From Gonocerus acuteangulatus (lineage: Eukaryota > Arthropoda > Insecta > Hemiptera > Coreidae), in the NCBI GenBank assembly GCA_946811695.1, contig OX328123.1:124297896-124361895 (forward strand): a stretch of 64,000 nt of DNA. The letters run 5' to 3'. Position 1 is the first letter of the stretch; the number at the start of each line of letters is the position of its first letter. Shown here in pieces: positions 33,450 to 45,189 of this stretch. The position numbers and the translations under genes are program-made. The notes under the pieces were generated by a model that worked only from the letters and a program-made list of their open reading frames with translations, was not told the origin of the DNA and made no database searches.

Positions 33450-34290
33450 TTTTTAGATATAAATTATTATGAAAAACAATGCAAATATGGCATTGGTTCT
33501 GCAATATATGAGCGGACTCAGTTATCTTTTCTAGACGAGCTGCTGATTCAAAAATTTCACAGAAGAGGTTCATTTTAAGGCAGAGGTTGAAATTTTACTT
33601 CCTTGTTTGAAGTAATATTATTTTTTTTTTTTTTAATCTTTTAGATTTATTAATTTCTGTAATAGTTTTTCTCAGTACAAGTTAATTAATTCGAGAGCAT
33701 TGAGAAGTTTTTTTTGTATTTGTAATAAACAGAAGATTTAATAATTATTTTATATTTAATTTTTTTCTTGAGAAAACCCAAACTTTTAATAGAAACTTTT
33801 TTTTTAAATAAAGGCTTCTCATTAGTTGGGCATGGTATCTACAGAGTTTCTTTGCAAGGAAAAAAACGACAGATACGGGGAGATTAATAATCTTGTTCAG
33901 GACTAAGCTCCCATTTATAATGAACTCATTTCGTTTATTTTTACTAAGCATCTTTCTCGTTCAGTGTGTACGGCGATTGCAAAGTTTAATTGCAATCTGA
34001 CAAACGTTTACATTAGTAATATTTTTATACGGATCAGATGGATTTTGCTGCGTATAGAAAAAATATCACTTGTGAACACTATCATGTTGACAGGCGAATT
34101 ATATGTACAACAGAGTGTCCCCATAAAAAACGGCCAATTTATATATCAAGTCAAGACATAGGTTTTTGCCTAGCTGCAGCGCCTGTACAACTAATCCAAG
34201 TCAGAAGCTTCTTGTATGGTTTTTCAAAATAAGTCCTAATCCCAGGAACTGCGGATCCATAACTTCCTTATCCCTGATGACGGTATTCTG
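33450..34290. other. DNA without recognised features
   Basis: No feature beyond a possible transposon end near 34100 (GAGTGTCCCCATAAAAAACG) that has no partner. Confidence 0.4.
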
Positions 34291-34293
34291 CAA

Positions 34294-34297
<4 letters not shown>

Positions 34298-34361
<64 letters not shown>
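34298..34361. repeat. (TA)n microsatellite
   Basis: Followed by AGGGTGGTCCCGAAGGAAAT, possibly a transposon end. Confidence 0.97.
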
Positions 34362-34366
<5 letters not shown>

Positions 34367-34600
34367 GGTCCCGAAGGAAATCGCCATACTTGAGGAGTGT
34401 GTACGCCGACTGAAGAGTAGTCCACTAAGGATACATTATTTTCAAGAATCCTCTTTGACTTGAATAATCCAAAGTAGGTTACACAAGCCCTCTAGTGAAG
34501 GAGCTAAACACTAATTACACCAAAATTTATAAAATGTTGCTACATGCCGCCACAGCCTCGGTGTTCAAAGGTACAATATGGTCAGAGGTACAACACCTTC

Positions 34601-34603
<3 letters not shown>

Positions 34604-34672
<69 letters not shown>
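34604..34672. repeat. (TA)n microsatellite
   Basis: Directly beyond the 3' end of PLE-2. Confidence 0.97.
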
Positions 34673-34677
<5 letters not shown>

Positions 34678-34782
34678 TTCTTCAACTGACCCTTTTCTCA
34701 ATATTCTTATCTTCGTGGACGGCGGAAGGTCAACAAATAAAATCTTCAACACTCAGTATCACCAACTTTATTTCATCCCTAC

Positions 34783-34816
34783 ATGTTTCACACCTTTATT
34801 GGTGCCTCTTCAGGGG
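34783..34816 (-). ncRNA. Conserved hairpin near PLE-2 3' end
   Basis: Minus strand CCCTGAAGAG, stem GCACC/GGTGT around AATAAA, then GAAAC: the same layout as in PLE-1 (11701) and the 61.5 kb fragment. Confidence 0.45.
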
Positions 34817-35038
34817 AAAAAATTACAAAAATAAAACTTACAGCCTACACCTGAGGAGGATAACCTTCCACCAGTACGGCCACGTCTAGAATGATCATGG
34901 TCTGAAAGAATTTAATATGGCGAAAAATAAACAGCTGATCGATAATCGATATGTCATACCTTTAAAAATGAATTTCCAGAAGAAATATAGTCCTAACAAT
35001 TAAAACCATCTTCCCACCTTCAAAATAAAAACATAATT

Positions 35039-35640
35039 TTACTTTTTGTTAAATAAGTTAATAAAAATAGTATTTAAATGTATTTCCGTTTTTTTATTTA
35101 CCACTTTTTTCCTATTTCTTATGATATGGATATTTTCCTTTATTCTTCTTTTCAATCTATTTCTTTCTTTACCCAATGTGCAAATATTTTCAAAATCAAA
35201 ACTATGTTTATATTTTATAGCATGATAAGCCAACGCTGTTTTATTTTCTCCTTTATCAATACTTTGCGCATGCTGCTTAATTCGTTTTCTAAGTAACTGT
35301 TCCGATTCCCCTATATATGATTTATTGCAACTATTGCAGTTAATTTTGTAGATATTGTATTTAGTTTCTTTTAATTTTAATTTATCTTTAATATGACTAA
35401 AGCTATTTTTTATTCTGTTGTCATATTTCCAAGATATCCTGCCTACATCTTTACATATATGTCTTATTTTGTTGGAAATTATTGGGTTATAATTGAAGCC
35501 AAAATAACGGCATGGTTCTGTATTCTGATCTTTTAAAAACTTACATCCTTTTCTGCCTAATTGTTCATAAATATGATTATTATATGGCGTTGTGCTTTCC
35601 CTCAATATATCTTTGTCCTTCTCCGTTCGAATTCCCTTGC
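35039..35640 (-). CDS. PLE-2 GIY-YIG endonuclease (3' part)
   Basis: The frame resumes after the insertion and runs about 200 codons. A linker (CKFLKDQNTEPCRYFGFNYN) leads to the nuclease: YNIYKINCNSCNKSYIGESE (GIY-YIG variant with a Cys pair, common in Penelope-like nucleases), LLRKRIKQHAQS (catalytic Arg), TALAYHAIKYKHSFDF and a basic C-terminus. It makes the target nick used for insertion. Divergent from the PLE-1 nuclease. Confidence 0.85.
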
Positions 35641-36395
35641 TGAAAAAAGTCCGACTCGCAGGAACTGCATCATCTTAGCGCGGTTCCGTTCTTATCCGAA
35701 GTGCGATTAGTAAAGGAATAGTAGCAGCTATCGGTAGGTTTTGATCTGTCGTTAAAAATATAAAATAAAATCTCAAAGAGAAGGAAGCTTAAAGATCCAC
35801 ATATGGAAACTGACAGTTTTCTAAACGGATGGGACTCTCCCGTCATCGCGACGCTCACTCTAGGAAAACTCTATTACCAATATGATTCTTATTTTCTCAG
35901 CTTTAATGAAATACTCATTCCACCGTTAAATAAACTTAAAAAACAAAAGTGAGGTAAACAGTGACAAAAACCCGTTTAAAATAACAAAACTAACACTTTC
36001 GTAGTTTTAAGCACTTACTTCTCCGACTGACATTGCCCCATCGAAATTTGCTTCAGAATCTTTTTTATAGAGAATTTAGTAAGCTTTTGAATGGTTAAAT
36101 CGTACTTCCCACGATTTCTTAACTGTTTTGAAGATATTAAGGGGGGAAAATGGTGCTAATACCTACCGATAGCTGCTATATTCCTTCACTAATCGCACTT
36201 GAGATAAGAACGGAACCGCGCTAAGATGAAGCAGTTCCTGCGGGTCGGACTTTTTTTTTGTCAGACAAATTAATGTATTATGTTTATATTATAATATAAA
36301 TATTATGTTTATAAGAAGAGCAAATCACTTTAATTGCGGTGTAAAATATTGTTGCTAGCTAAATCTAAGTATTATATAAGCTCATAAGGAAAAAA

Positions 36396-36445
36396 TGGTG
36401 CTAATGACTCAGATTTCGATGCACTATAAAAGAAAAAAAAAATTA
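36396..36445 (+). mobile_element. SINE 3' tail copy
   Basis: GGTGCTAATGACTCAGATTTC, GATGCACTATAAAAG and an A-rich end, inside the 2.7 kb Helentron-like element. Confidence 0.55.
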
Positions 36446-38109
36446 AGGACAATATACAAAGATTCCGAAGTATTTCATGTCTGTTAATAAAATATTTTAT
36501 TCTAATCCCAATAACGCAACACTTATACACAAATAAACTTTTTATAGGTACCTATTTAATAGGTATAAAATAAGGTTATAATGAGCGATCCGCTGTGGCA
36601 TACACCAAGTACTACCACCGTGTGGAGTGCAACTAGAAAAGACCGGTACGTCTGTACCACTGTGGTATGTAAAGAGCGGCTGTTCTGACTGGCAAAAATT
36701 AGAAATCCTACATTCCTAAAGTTGTTTGGAGGCTTATCTTTATGACTCTAGACAAGGACTTGAAGATGACGAGGGTACACAGGGAGACGAGGGTACCAGG
36801 GGACAGGGAAAACGCCCCCCACCCTAAGCCTCCTAGCTCCTCACCTTCGAATTCATATGATTTCGTTCAATGAATTAAAAAAAAAAATTAATAAATAGAT
36901 AAAAACTTCTGAAAATAGGGAATACCAAAAACAATTCTAAAGAACGAAATCAACACCAGTACAGTCATCTAGATATTCATAGGGCATCTTCGAATTCCAA
37001 GATACCGTTGAAACAAAATATTGTTTCTATATATACGTATCCTGTTTTATTGACTAATACATTTGACTACTATAAGCAATCACAAAAATAACGAGCAGTG
37101 AAGAAAAACTGTAGGAAACACACAAAAAGATTCGTTCAAATGAACGAAATTACCTATGTTTTAAGCACTTATTTCTCCAAATATGACCATCCCATCGCAA
37201 ATGTCTTCAAAGCATTTTTTGTAGAAAATTTAGTAACCTTTCGAATGGTAATCTTTTGCTTGCCAAGATTCCAAACCGTTTTCGTGATATTAATGAAAAT
37301 ATACGAAGTTTCCAAAACTTTTCATGTCTAAAAATGAAATATTTTATTTTAATCCTTCCTTTACTCCAAACGTAACCAAATTTTCAACATATTAGTTTTG
37401 ATAAAATTCAAGCATGGAAAAAATGTTTCAACTGAAGCCCATGATTCTAAGTACCAAAATCAAAGACAAAAAGAACAGTTCGAATAAGCGAAATCAATTA
37501 CTTTAAAGATTTAAGCACTTATTTCTCCGATTGACATCGCCTAATCAAAACTTTCATTAGAACCTTTTTTTTAGAGCATTTAGTAAGCATTCTAATGGTA
37601 ATCTTTTGTTTAACAAGATTCTCAACCTTTTTCGAGATATTAAGGAAAGTATACAAAGTTACCAAAACTTTTCATGTCTGTTCATAAAATATTTTATTCT
37701 AACCCTTCCTTAACTCCAAACGTAACATAACTTTCTACATATTAGTTTTAATGAAAGTAGAACATGCAGATAATGTTTCAACTGAATCCCGTGATTCTAA
37801 GTACCCAAACCAAAAACGGTATTCAAAAACTATTTTTCCAATTTTCTCGAAAACGGTTAAAGCTATCGCCTTGAAAATGGTTTCATTCGTTTTCCTAGCC
37901 CAAGAAGCCTATAAAAAGAGTACCTACAAGCTTATGAACTCAAAAACGTAGCGTTACGATTTTTTCTGCGCGAATTTCGCCCCAAACGCCATCTTCCAGT
38001 GGGCGGATTTTGCTGGTTAACGAACTTGACCTTTCAAATTGGACAACTGATTTTTGTACCAAATTTCATTAAAATCGGACCATCAGGGAAGCCAGAAATG
38101 AGCGAACAG

Positions 38110-38114
<5 letters not shown>

Positions 38115-38156
<42 letters not shown>

Positions 38157-38180
38157 TATACATATATATATATATATATA
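38115..38180. repeat. (TA)n microsatellite
   Basis: TA core of the Helentron-like element. Confidence 0.97.
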
Positions 38181-38327
38181 CAAATTTGAACCACCGTTAT
38201 TTTCGGTCTCTAGGGGTTCTGAAACGCGAAATTTTCTTGTCGGCACTTCCGGATTGTTTCATTGTATCAACCTTATAAGCGGGGTTCCTCCCTATGGGGG
38301 AGGGAGGAACCGCGCTAAAATCATAAA

Positions 38328-39720
38328 TTTTTGCTTGCTTTATTTTAGTTCTTTTTATGTAATTAGTTATTTCCTCCGATCCACCACTTGATTCTCTTTT
38401 TCTTTTTAAACTATTGCCACAATTCAAATTTGGACTTTCAGTAGTAGATATATTTTCTAATTTTATGCATTTCCGTGCTATTTGTTCATCGTGATCCCTT
38501 TTCCTCTTTAAAACATTTTTCTTATCCTCCAAAAAGAATTCATCTGAAAATTTAAAAACCTGTGTGTCAAATTTAGAATTATCTTTGCTGCTATCAACCC
38601 TGTGCGTATTCCTTCCATATGATACCTTTTTCTCTGCTCGTTTAATTTCATTCTCTATTATCTCACTAGGATAACAATTTTTTCTGAATGTAGACCTTAA
38701 TCTATTTTTAATTTCTAGAAAATAATTTGGACTTGTTCTGAGCAAGGCAGTTAAAGTTCTATTGTAAAAAAGGTTTCTTTTAAATGTTAAGGGATGACAG
38801 GAATAAAAATTAATCATTCTTCCCGAATTTGTCTTTTTCTGTTGCCATTTGAATTCAAGAGTATTTTCCATTGTCCTTATGATTTCAACGTCAAGAAATA
38901 AAATCCTATTGTCAATTTCTACTTCTTTAGTAAAGCCTAGATTATTTTTACCGTTAAAAATTGTAAATAACCTTTCAATATCGTTCTGATGAACACATAG
39001 CAATAAATCGTCAACATATTTGTACAAAAACTGTATATGTATATTGTATTCTTTAATAATTTCGACCAGCAAGGAATTCATCACCAAGCCACTAATTGAC
39101 ACCGATATGTGATTCCCCATTTGAACGCCAAATCTCTGTTTGTAAATTCTATTATTAAATCTAAAATATCCATCTTTAGTGCACAGCTTTATACCCTCAA
39201 TAAATAAATTCTTATCCTTAATTTTTGTATTAGCAACTATTTCATCCCATTTATTGTTAATGATTCTGATAGCAGTATCTACGGATATATTTGGAAACAT
39301 ATTTATTACATCAAATGAAACTAATTTATATCCAGGTTTTATTGTAACATTTTCAAGTAATCTAATCAGTTCCACTCCGTTCTCTACGTCAAAAGGATTA
39401 TTTGTAACAAATGGTTTCAGTTCTTTATCAAATTGTTTTGCTAATTTATGAGTAGGAGAATCGGTAGCACTTATGATCGGTCGTAATGGATGATTATCTT
39501 TGTGTAATTTTATCAAGCCATACGCAAGTGGAATGCAGCTATTATGATTGATATATTTTAGTCTATCTGTTTTGTTTATGAACTTTTTCTTTACCAAAAT
39601 GTCCACAAATTTATTTAACTTTATTTGTTAACCCATTAGTAGGATCGTAATCAATTTCTTTGAAAACTGAGCTGTCCGCAAATACGTTATTCATTTTTTC
39701 AATGTAATTTTCCTTGTCAC
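38328..39720 (-). pseudogene. PLE-2 reverse transcriptase (5' part)
   Basis: Reads KENYIEKMNNVFADSSVFKE; one frameshift near 39628; then CIPLAYGLIKLHKDNHPLRP IIS in the fingers, LVSFDVINMFPNIS (catalytic Asp), FGVQMGNHISVSISGL and FLYKYVDDLLLCVH (catalytic DD), FLDVEI, SCHPLTFKRNLFYNRTLTAL. A lysine-rich linker (NVLKRKRDHDEQIARK) precedes the insertion at KIYDF. It would copy RNA into DNA at a chromosomal nick. The insertion separates it from its endonuclease, whose frame resumes SKGIRTEKDKDILREST. Confidence 0.9.
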
Positions 39721-39787
39721 CAATAAAGTTGGTGATACTGAGTGTTGAAGATTTTATTTGTTGACCTTCCGCCGTCCACGAAGATAA

Positions 39788-39839
<52 letters not shown>
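39788..39839. repeat. (TA)n microsatellite
   Basis: Adjoins the inverted 3' repeat of PLE-2. Confidence 0.97.
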
Positions 39840-39842
<3 letters not shown>

Positions 39843-39960
39843 AACGGGATTCATTTTCGGCATCCAGTAGGTAGGACCGTGGAAGAATTGAAGACATTTA
39901 TCAGAAGCCCTTCATGAGTGCAACCTTAATACCTACAGTTCTTAGTAATGTACTATCAGA
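39840..39960 (+). repeat. Dispersed repeat, copy 1
   Basis: GAACGGGATTCATTTTCGGC, AGTAGGTAGGACCG and CATGAGTGCAACCT match 46222-46345 and likewise start after a TA tract. Confidence 0.6.
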
Positions 39961-40424
39961 GTCATTTTGTTATGATGAAGGATAAATACAATCCCTCCAT
40001 ATGTTTTGGTGTGGTGTATCTTTGAACCATCCTATCCTCCGTCAAAGGAAGCCGACCACATTCTCCGGTAATTAAGGCTTTTCGTTTCAACCAGGCTCGG
40101 CTCATCAGCGAGTAGGAAGCACCAAACTCCTCTCTAAACTAATCTTTGTTGACTATTTCCCCCCCCCCCCAAGAAAAAGTTTGTTTTGTTTTTTCTCATA
40201 TAACGTTGGCATAACGATGAAATGTTTCGCAGCAGTTGCGAAAGCTGAGCATATAAGACTTAATCAACAAATATAAAAAAAAAATTATGTTGGATTATTT
40301 TATTTATTACCTAATAATATTCCATTATTGCAATTTGCTTATGTAAAAAACGTTTATTATTATTATTAGTGAGGTTTATAATGAACTGTAAGTTATTTTA
40401 GCTATTAATAGTTTATAATTGAAT

Positions 40425-40535
40425 AGGCCTGGTGGTCCGTACCAAGAAAAGGGTGGTTACCTATAGATATCCTAAAATTCTCATTTAATTATAACGGACG
40501 TTAAAATTTAATAAATAATTAAATAGAACTTAATC
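40425..40535 (+). mobile_element. SINE family B fragment
   Basis: GAAAAGGGTGGTTACCTATA, GATATCCTAAAATTC and GGACGTTAAAATTTAATAAA. Confidence 0.6.
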
Positions 40536-41300
40536 ATGTGCATTATTTATCTGTGTAATAATTGGCTTTTCTGAAGTATGAATATAACTGAAGTTATTTA
40601 ATTGATCTCTGCTTAAGTTATTACTTCAAGAACATTTCATTAATCACAAAAATATTCTGAAGAACTTCCAGTAGAATAAAAGGAAAAAGCTTCAATAATC
40701 TTAATACTACAGGAACTATCTTTTCCTTAAAATATTAAAGCCACTGAATATGAAAGGCAGTAGTACTCTCAAGATGATATGAACTTATAGTACCTAACTT
40801 ATAAACATATAATAAGTTGTATGCTTTAGAAACCTGGGCATAAAGACATGGGACTAAGTACAGCCAACTACAACTACGTTACATGACATTGGCACCGGGT
40901 AAGTAATTACACAGGACTTTTGAAATAGTAAGAACACACAAAATTTGGTAACACATTCGTTTCGGCCATACAATAAATAAAGAGAAATGAAAAACACAGC
41001 CAATAAAGTGGTATGCTAATGAATTGACTTTAAGAAGAAGAGGGCAAGTTTTCATAAGAAGGCATAGAAGTAAACACATACTAATAACACATAGTCACTT
41101 AATGCAAGGCTAGCCTTAACATTCACGTTGTATAACATGACTTAATGAACACTAATTTTTGCGAACAGTAATGAACAAACTAGACCATGGATGAAGAGGC
41201 CATATCATATAAAAGAATCAGAAATATTTTTTCGTTAATATAAGTCTATCTATGGTAAACTTGATATTTTAACAAGAAAATCAATATTAGAGCCGCAGGA
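40536..41300. other. DNA without recognised features
   Basis: No frame or repeat identified. Confidence 0.5.
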
Positions 41301-41309
41301 AAAGGATTA

Positions 41310-41869
41310 TAGAGAAAAATACATTATCCAACAATAAGCAATTAAAAAATAACAAGGAATAAAAAAACAGACAAAAAGAACAGTTCGAATAAGCGAAATC
41401 AATTACTTTAAAGTTTTAAGCTCTTATTTCTCCGATTGACACCACCTAATCAAAACTTTCATTAGAACCTTTTTTTTAGAGCATTTAGTAAGCATTCTAA
41501 TTAGTTTTAATGAAAGTAGAACATGCAGATAATGTTTCAACTGAATCCCGTGATTCTAAGTACCCAAACCAAAAACGGTATTCAAAAACTATTTTTCCAA
41601 TTTTCTCGAAAACGGTTAAAGCTATCGCCTTGAAAATGGTTTCATTCGTTTTCCTAGCCCAAGAAGCCTATAAAACGAGTACTTACAAGCTTATGAACTC
41701 AAAAACGTAAGCGTTACGATTTTTTTCGCGCGAATTTCGCCCCAAACGCCATCTTCCAGTGGGCGGATTCTGCTGGTTAACGAACTTGACCTTTTAAATT
41801 GGACGACGGATTTTTGTAACAAATTTCATCACAATCGGACCATTAGGGAAGCCAGAAATGAGCGAACAG

Positions 41870-41928
<59 letters not shown>

Positions 41929-42070
41929 AATTTGAACAAACGTTATTTTCGGTCTCTAGGGGCTATGAAACTTAAAACTTTCTAGTCGGCACTTCCGGAT
42001 TGCGTTATGAGGTCAACCTTATATGCTGGGTTCCTTCCTATGGAGGGACGGAGGAACAGCGCTAAATGTA
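41310..42070 (+). mobile_element. Helentron-like (HINE) element, shorter copy
   Basis: Shares the body unit (AAGAACAGTTCGAATAAGCG) and the segment GAAAGTAGAACATGCAGATA with the 35.6 kb copy. Then TA core (41875-41925), GTCGGCACTTCCGGATTGCG and the end GGAGGAACAGCGCTAA near 42066. One body unit is deleted at about 41500. Confidence 0.7.
41875..41925. repeat. (TA)n microsatellite
   Basis: TA core of the Helentron-like copy. Confidence 0.97.
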
Positions 42071-42199
42071 CTTATATTCGTTCTGAAACTAATAAGGCTA
42101 ATATTATTGTTTTACTTAAGTGTAATAACAGAACCACACTAAAAAAGTGGTATTTTTAGTGGTTTTAGTGTTTTAAAGACACTATACAAATATTCATAT

Positions 42200-42268
42200 G
42201 TATTTCGACAAGCTGAATCCGAATCCAGGGGTTTCTTTTTATGGAGGGAAGGAAGAAGTGCGCTAAAA
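42200..42268 (+). mobile_element. Helentron-like (HINE) 3' terminus, diverged
   Basis: CTTTTTATGGAGGGAAGGAAG, then AAGTGCGCTAAAAG, a worn version of the family end. Confidence 0.4.
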
Positions 42269-42327
42269 GCCAAATATTTTAGACTGGACACACCTAATAC
42301 AGATTATATAAAAACGTCTTAACTTAC

Positions 42328-42567
42328 TTGAGTTGAATTTGGTCATAGCATTCCATTTCTGCGGTGAGGTTGGCGTAGAGTGTTTTCAGATGAGGCCAAT
42401 AATTGAAGGAACCATTGAGAAGATCTTTACCAATGACTGTGTCCTTAACGAAGTTTATGTAGTTCTCTGGACGGAGGTAACCTTTCCCGAAGTAGTTGAT
42501 TCCGTGGACCATCGATATGCCCATGTGTTCGATAGATCTTAGCAGGTTCTTGAATGCTATCAGATAC
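42328..42567 (-). CDS. Guanylate cyclase exon, helical sensor part 2
   Basis: The acceptor TTTGCAG precedes the exon and the donor is GTAAGT. The 240 bp encode about 80 residues beginning YLIAFKNLLRSIEHMGISMV and continuing with GINYFGKGYLRPENYINFV and KDLLNGSFNYWP. The motif around GINYFGKGYL is, to my knowledge, characteristic of the extracellular NIT-type sensor of arthropod cyclases. It lies in the extracellular half, before the membrane segment. It ends in phase 2 (AA), and the next exon supplies C to give Asn. Flanking introns of 11.7 and 18.8 kb are filled with mobile elements. Confidence 0.82.
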
Positions 42568-42569
42568 CT

Positions 42570-43430
42570 GCAAATCCAAATATAATTGGGGATTAAATTG
42601 AACCGCAGGTTCAAAAATAATAAAAATATTCACATTTTTTCATGAATTGGCGGTGAAGGTTGAGTCTCAAGAATATGAAGAAGTGCTCATAACCCCTAAA
42701 AATGTATACAACACGGAAGTTTATAATCAGCAAGATATTTTTAATAAAATATATTTTTATTATAATTAGCCCTTATGAGGTTTCGATTGCTCCGCAGTAC
42801 TAGAATAAAAATTAAAACCACTTTTATACTAATTAATGTTTTTTTCTGACGTATTATCCAAAGTTCGCTTTTGTAATGCCCGCAGAAAAGAAAGTACTGA
42901 TCGCAAGGAGTGAAATAAGGGGAATGAGATTATAAAACATATTCGATTCAGTGTTAGTGTTTCATTTAAACAACAATAATTAACGTCCTAACAAATCGAA
43001 TATATTCGTAATAAGACAATGATATTTTTTTAAGTTTATATTTCACGTCTCTTTGACGCCTAAAATACAAATCACGGCCTCAATTCTAGGGAATATTGCG
43101 CATGCAGGGCCACATCTGGAATGACGGTTTTTAATTGAGTGTGTTAAAGGAAAAACAGAATTAAATATCTGGATAACATATTTCTTAACTTAAGAGATAA
43201 TACTTGTCATCTAGTTATTTAATATATGACAATATTGTAATTTGGATTATCGAAATTTGTCCTAAAACAATCGATTTTAACAGTTAATTAACAGTTGCCA
43301 TGATTTGTCTTTGGGTCTGTACGTGGGCCCGCCTACGGAAGGGAAAACAAAATACAAAATTATTTAAGAATGGTGTGTACTAAATAGGGTCATCATCATA
43401 TATTATGTATATATATTGATGACAAAATTA
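42570..43430. other. Intronic DNA without recognised features
   Basis: No frame, repeat or RNA gene identified. Confidence 0.5.
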
Positions 43431-43435
43431 TTATA

Positions 43436-45189
43436 CAGGGTTACCCGCATTAAAATATCATAACTTTAGGGGTTTATTCTGCACGTCATTTGTAGTTAAG
43501 TGCCTTAGAATTGAGCGCCCTATATGAATATGTAGCAGAGCTACTCAAACTTTCGTCTACTTTCAAGACTATTGAATTTAATATGAGTGTTTTCTTATAT
43601 TATTCAAAATTTTCTTAATCAGCTATTTGTAGACTTAGAAAATTGCCTCCGTCACAAAAGTTGTATTATTTATTAAGATTTAAAATGGTACCTCGTTGTT
43701 TTAGAAAAAAAAAATCTATTTGAATTTATTTTTTTCTGATTTCTAAAAAATGTGCTATAGCATAAAGGAGCCATCTTAACAAATTCTATAATTTTACACG
43801 GTAATGGCGATGTCCCAGCCTTTCCACACTATAAGTGTGTATATACGTTTATAACACAAGCGTACATTATATACCAATATACGTTTATCGACCAAATATT
43901 AACTCACACTGGTTTCAAATGGATGGTGGCCCAGCCTGTAATAGAAGAATGATAACCAAATGGATAAACAGTGAATTCCCTAACCGTTGATTTGGCCACT
44001 ATGAACCAGATCGTTGGCCTCTTAGATCCGCTGATTTGGCCACTATGAACCAGATCGTTGGCCTCTTAGATCCGCTGATTTGGCCACTATGAACCAGATC
44101 GTTGGCCTCCTAGATCCGCTGATTTGACTCCTCCAGATTTCCATGTAAGGGGAACTCAAAGCCCGTAACGATGAAGGAGTAACCTATCTACAGTATGCAG
44201 AAAGATCTACAGTGCCAGCTCATCAGTACCCAAAGACAAGAAGTCCTCCGTAATTTCCTAGATTCAGGACGTCGAGCTTATATTTGTAGTCGACAGGGAT
44301 GTGGGCATTTTGAAAATTTACTAAACTAAAAATTATTAGTCTACAGCAATAATCATTTTTCTTTCTCCTATAGATTTTTACAGATTTAAATAGATATTTA
44401 CTAGGAAAACGAGAAAACTTTTTAAAGATAAATGTAAATAATGTTTTTTTTTGTGGCGGCTTTCGTTTAAATCTATTTTTTTTTTTTCTTGCTTTTTATC
44501 TGAAGGAGAGAGTTTATTGTATACAATTTCCAATTATTTTAGAGAATAACCCAATTAACTAATAAGCAGAAGAATAGAATAGAATTAAAATTAGAAATTT
44601 AATAAAATAAGACCCTAAAGTCATAACTAGCTAATACATGTATTCATTATGTTTACAATAATTGTAATTATTTCCAATATGTTTTTCTGTCTTGTTTTAC
44701 CCTTATTTATTGTTTTTAACTTAGAAATCAGAAAAAATAGGTTTAAATATAATTTTTTCTAAAACAACGAGTTACTATTTTAAAGCTTATTAAATAATGC
44801 AATTTTTGAGGAGGCAAACCTCTAAGTCTACAAATAGCCGATTGAGAAAATTGTGAAAAATTTAAGAAAACACTAATATCAAACATTCACATCTATATGA
44901 CTACCTATTAATAGAGCTCTTAATTTGAATGGTTATAGTTAAAAAACGGGTGTTTCCTATTGAACATTTAATGTAGATTCTGAAAATGTGGTCGTTATTT
45001 ACAATAGGCTAATACAAAATCCCGAAAACAAAGTTTTTAATATAAAAAAAAAATAGTTTTAGAAATAGACAAAAGTTTGAGTTGCTCTGTTACATGGTCA
45101 CATAGGACGCTCATTTCCGCGTCACTTAACAACAAATCACGTGCAGAATAAACCCCTAAAATTATGACATCTCAATGTGGGACACCCTG
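43436..45189 (+). mobile_element. Mariner-like DNA transposon, 1.75 kb, degenerate
   Basis: Terminal repeats of at least 50 bp: CAGGGTTACCCGCATT...GGGGTTTATTCTGCACG at 43436 and its inverted counterpart ending GGGACACCCTG at 45189, flanked by TA on both sides. Inverted similarity extends several hundred bases further in. It holds a broken transposase. Confidence 0.85.
43905..44240 (+). pseudogene. Mariner-like transposase fragment with 44-bp triplication
   Basis: FQMDGGPACNRRMITKWINS EFP corresponds to the second DDE aspartate region (FQQDGAPAH type). After a stop come EPDRWPLRSADL and TPPDFHVRGTQSPV, matching W.PRS.DLTPLDF. The part between is present three times as a 44-bp tandem repeat (43989-44120), which breaks the frame. 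The first aspartate region is lost. Confidence 0.7.

Larger units (their letters stand above)
35644..38326 (+). mobile_element. Helentron-like (HINE) element, 2.7 kb
   Basis: 5' end AAAAAGTCCGACTCGCAGGA, sub-terminal TTAGCGCGGTTCC at 35674, body with ~350-bp tandem units (e.g. 37110-37465 and 37468-37815), a TA core (38115-38180), the conserved block with GTCGGCACTTCCGGATTG, and a 3' hairpin ending GGAACCGCGCTAA. At the left, 35644-35740 and 36165-36258 form an inverted repeat, perhaps a nested shorter relative. No coding frame; non-autonomous. Confidence 0.7.
34673..39789 (-). mobile_element. Penelope-like element PLE-2, split by a Helentron-like insertion
   Basis: RT (about 39720-38328), then a 2.7 kb insertion (35644-38326), then the GIY-YIG endonuclease (35640-35039) and the 3' end (to about 34680). 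A copy of the 3' end (GTTGACCTTCCGCCGTCCAC) lies inverted at the other extreme (39729-39789), the inverted partial repeat typical of Penelope-like elements. (TA)n flanks both sides. It belongs to a different lineage from PLE-1. Confidence 0.85.

Noticed and set aside
32195..33578. A ladder of 67-codon frames over the satellite
   Set aside because: They are the same chance frame shifted by the 100-bp period, which is not divisible by three; each stops in the next unit.
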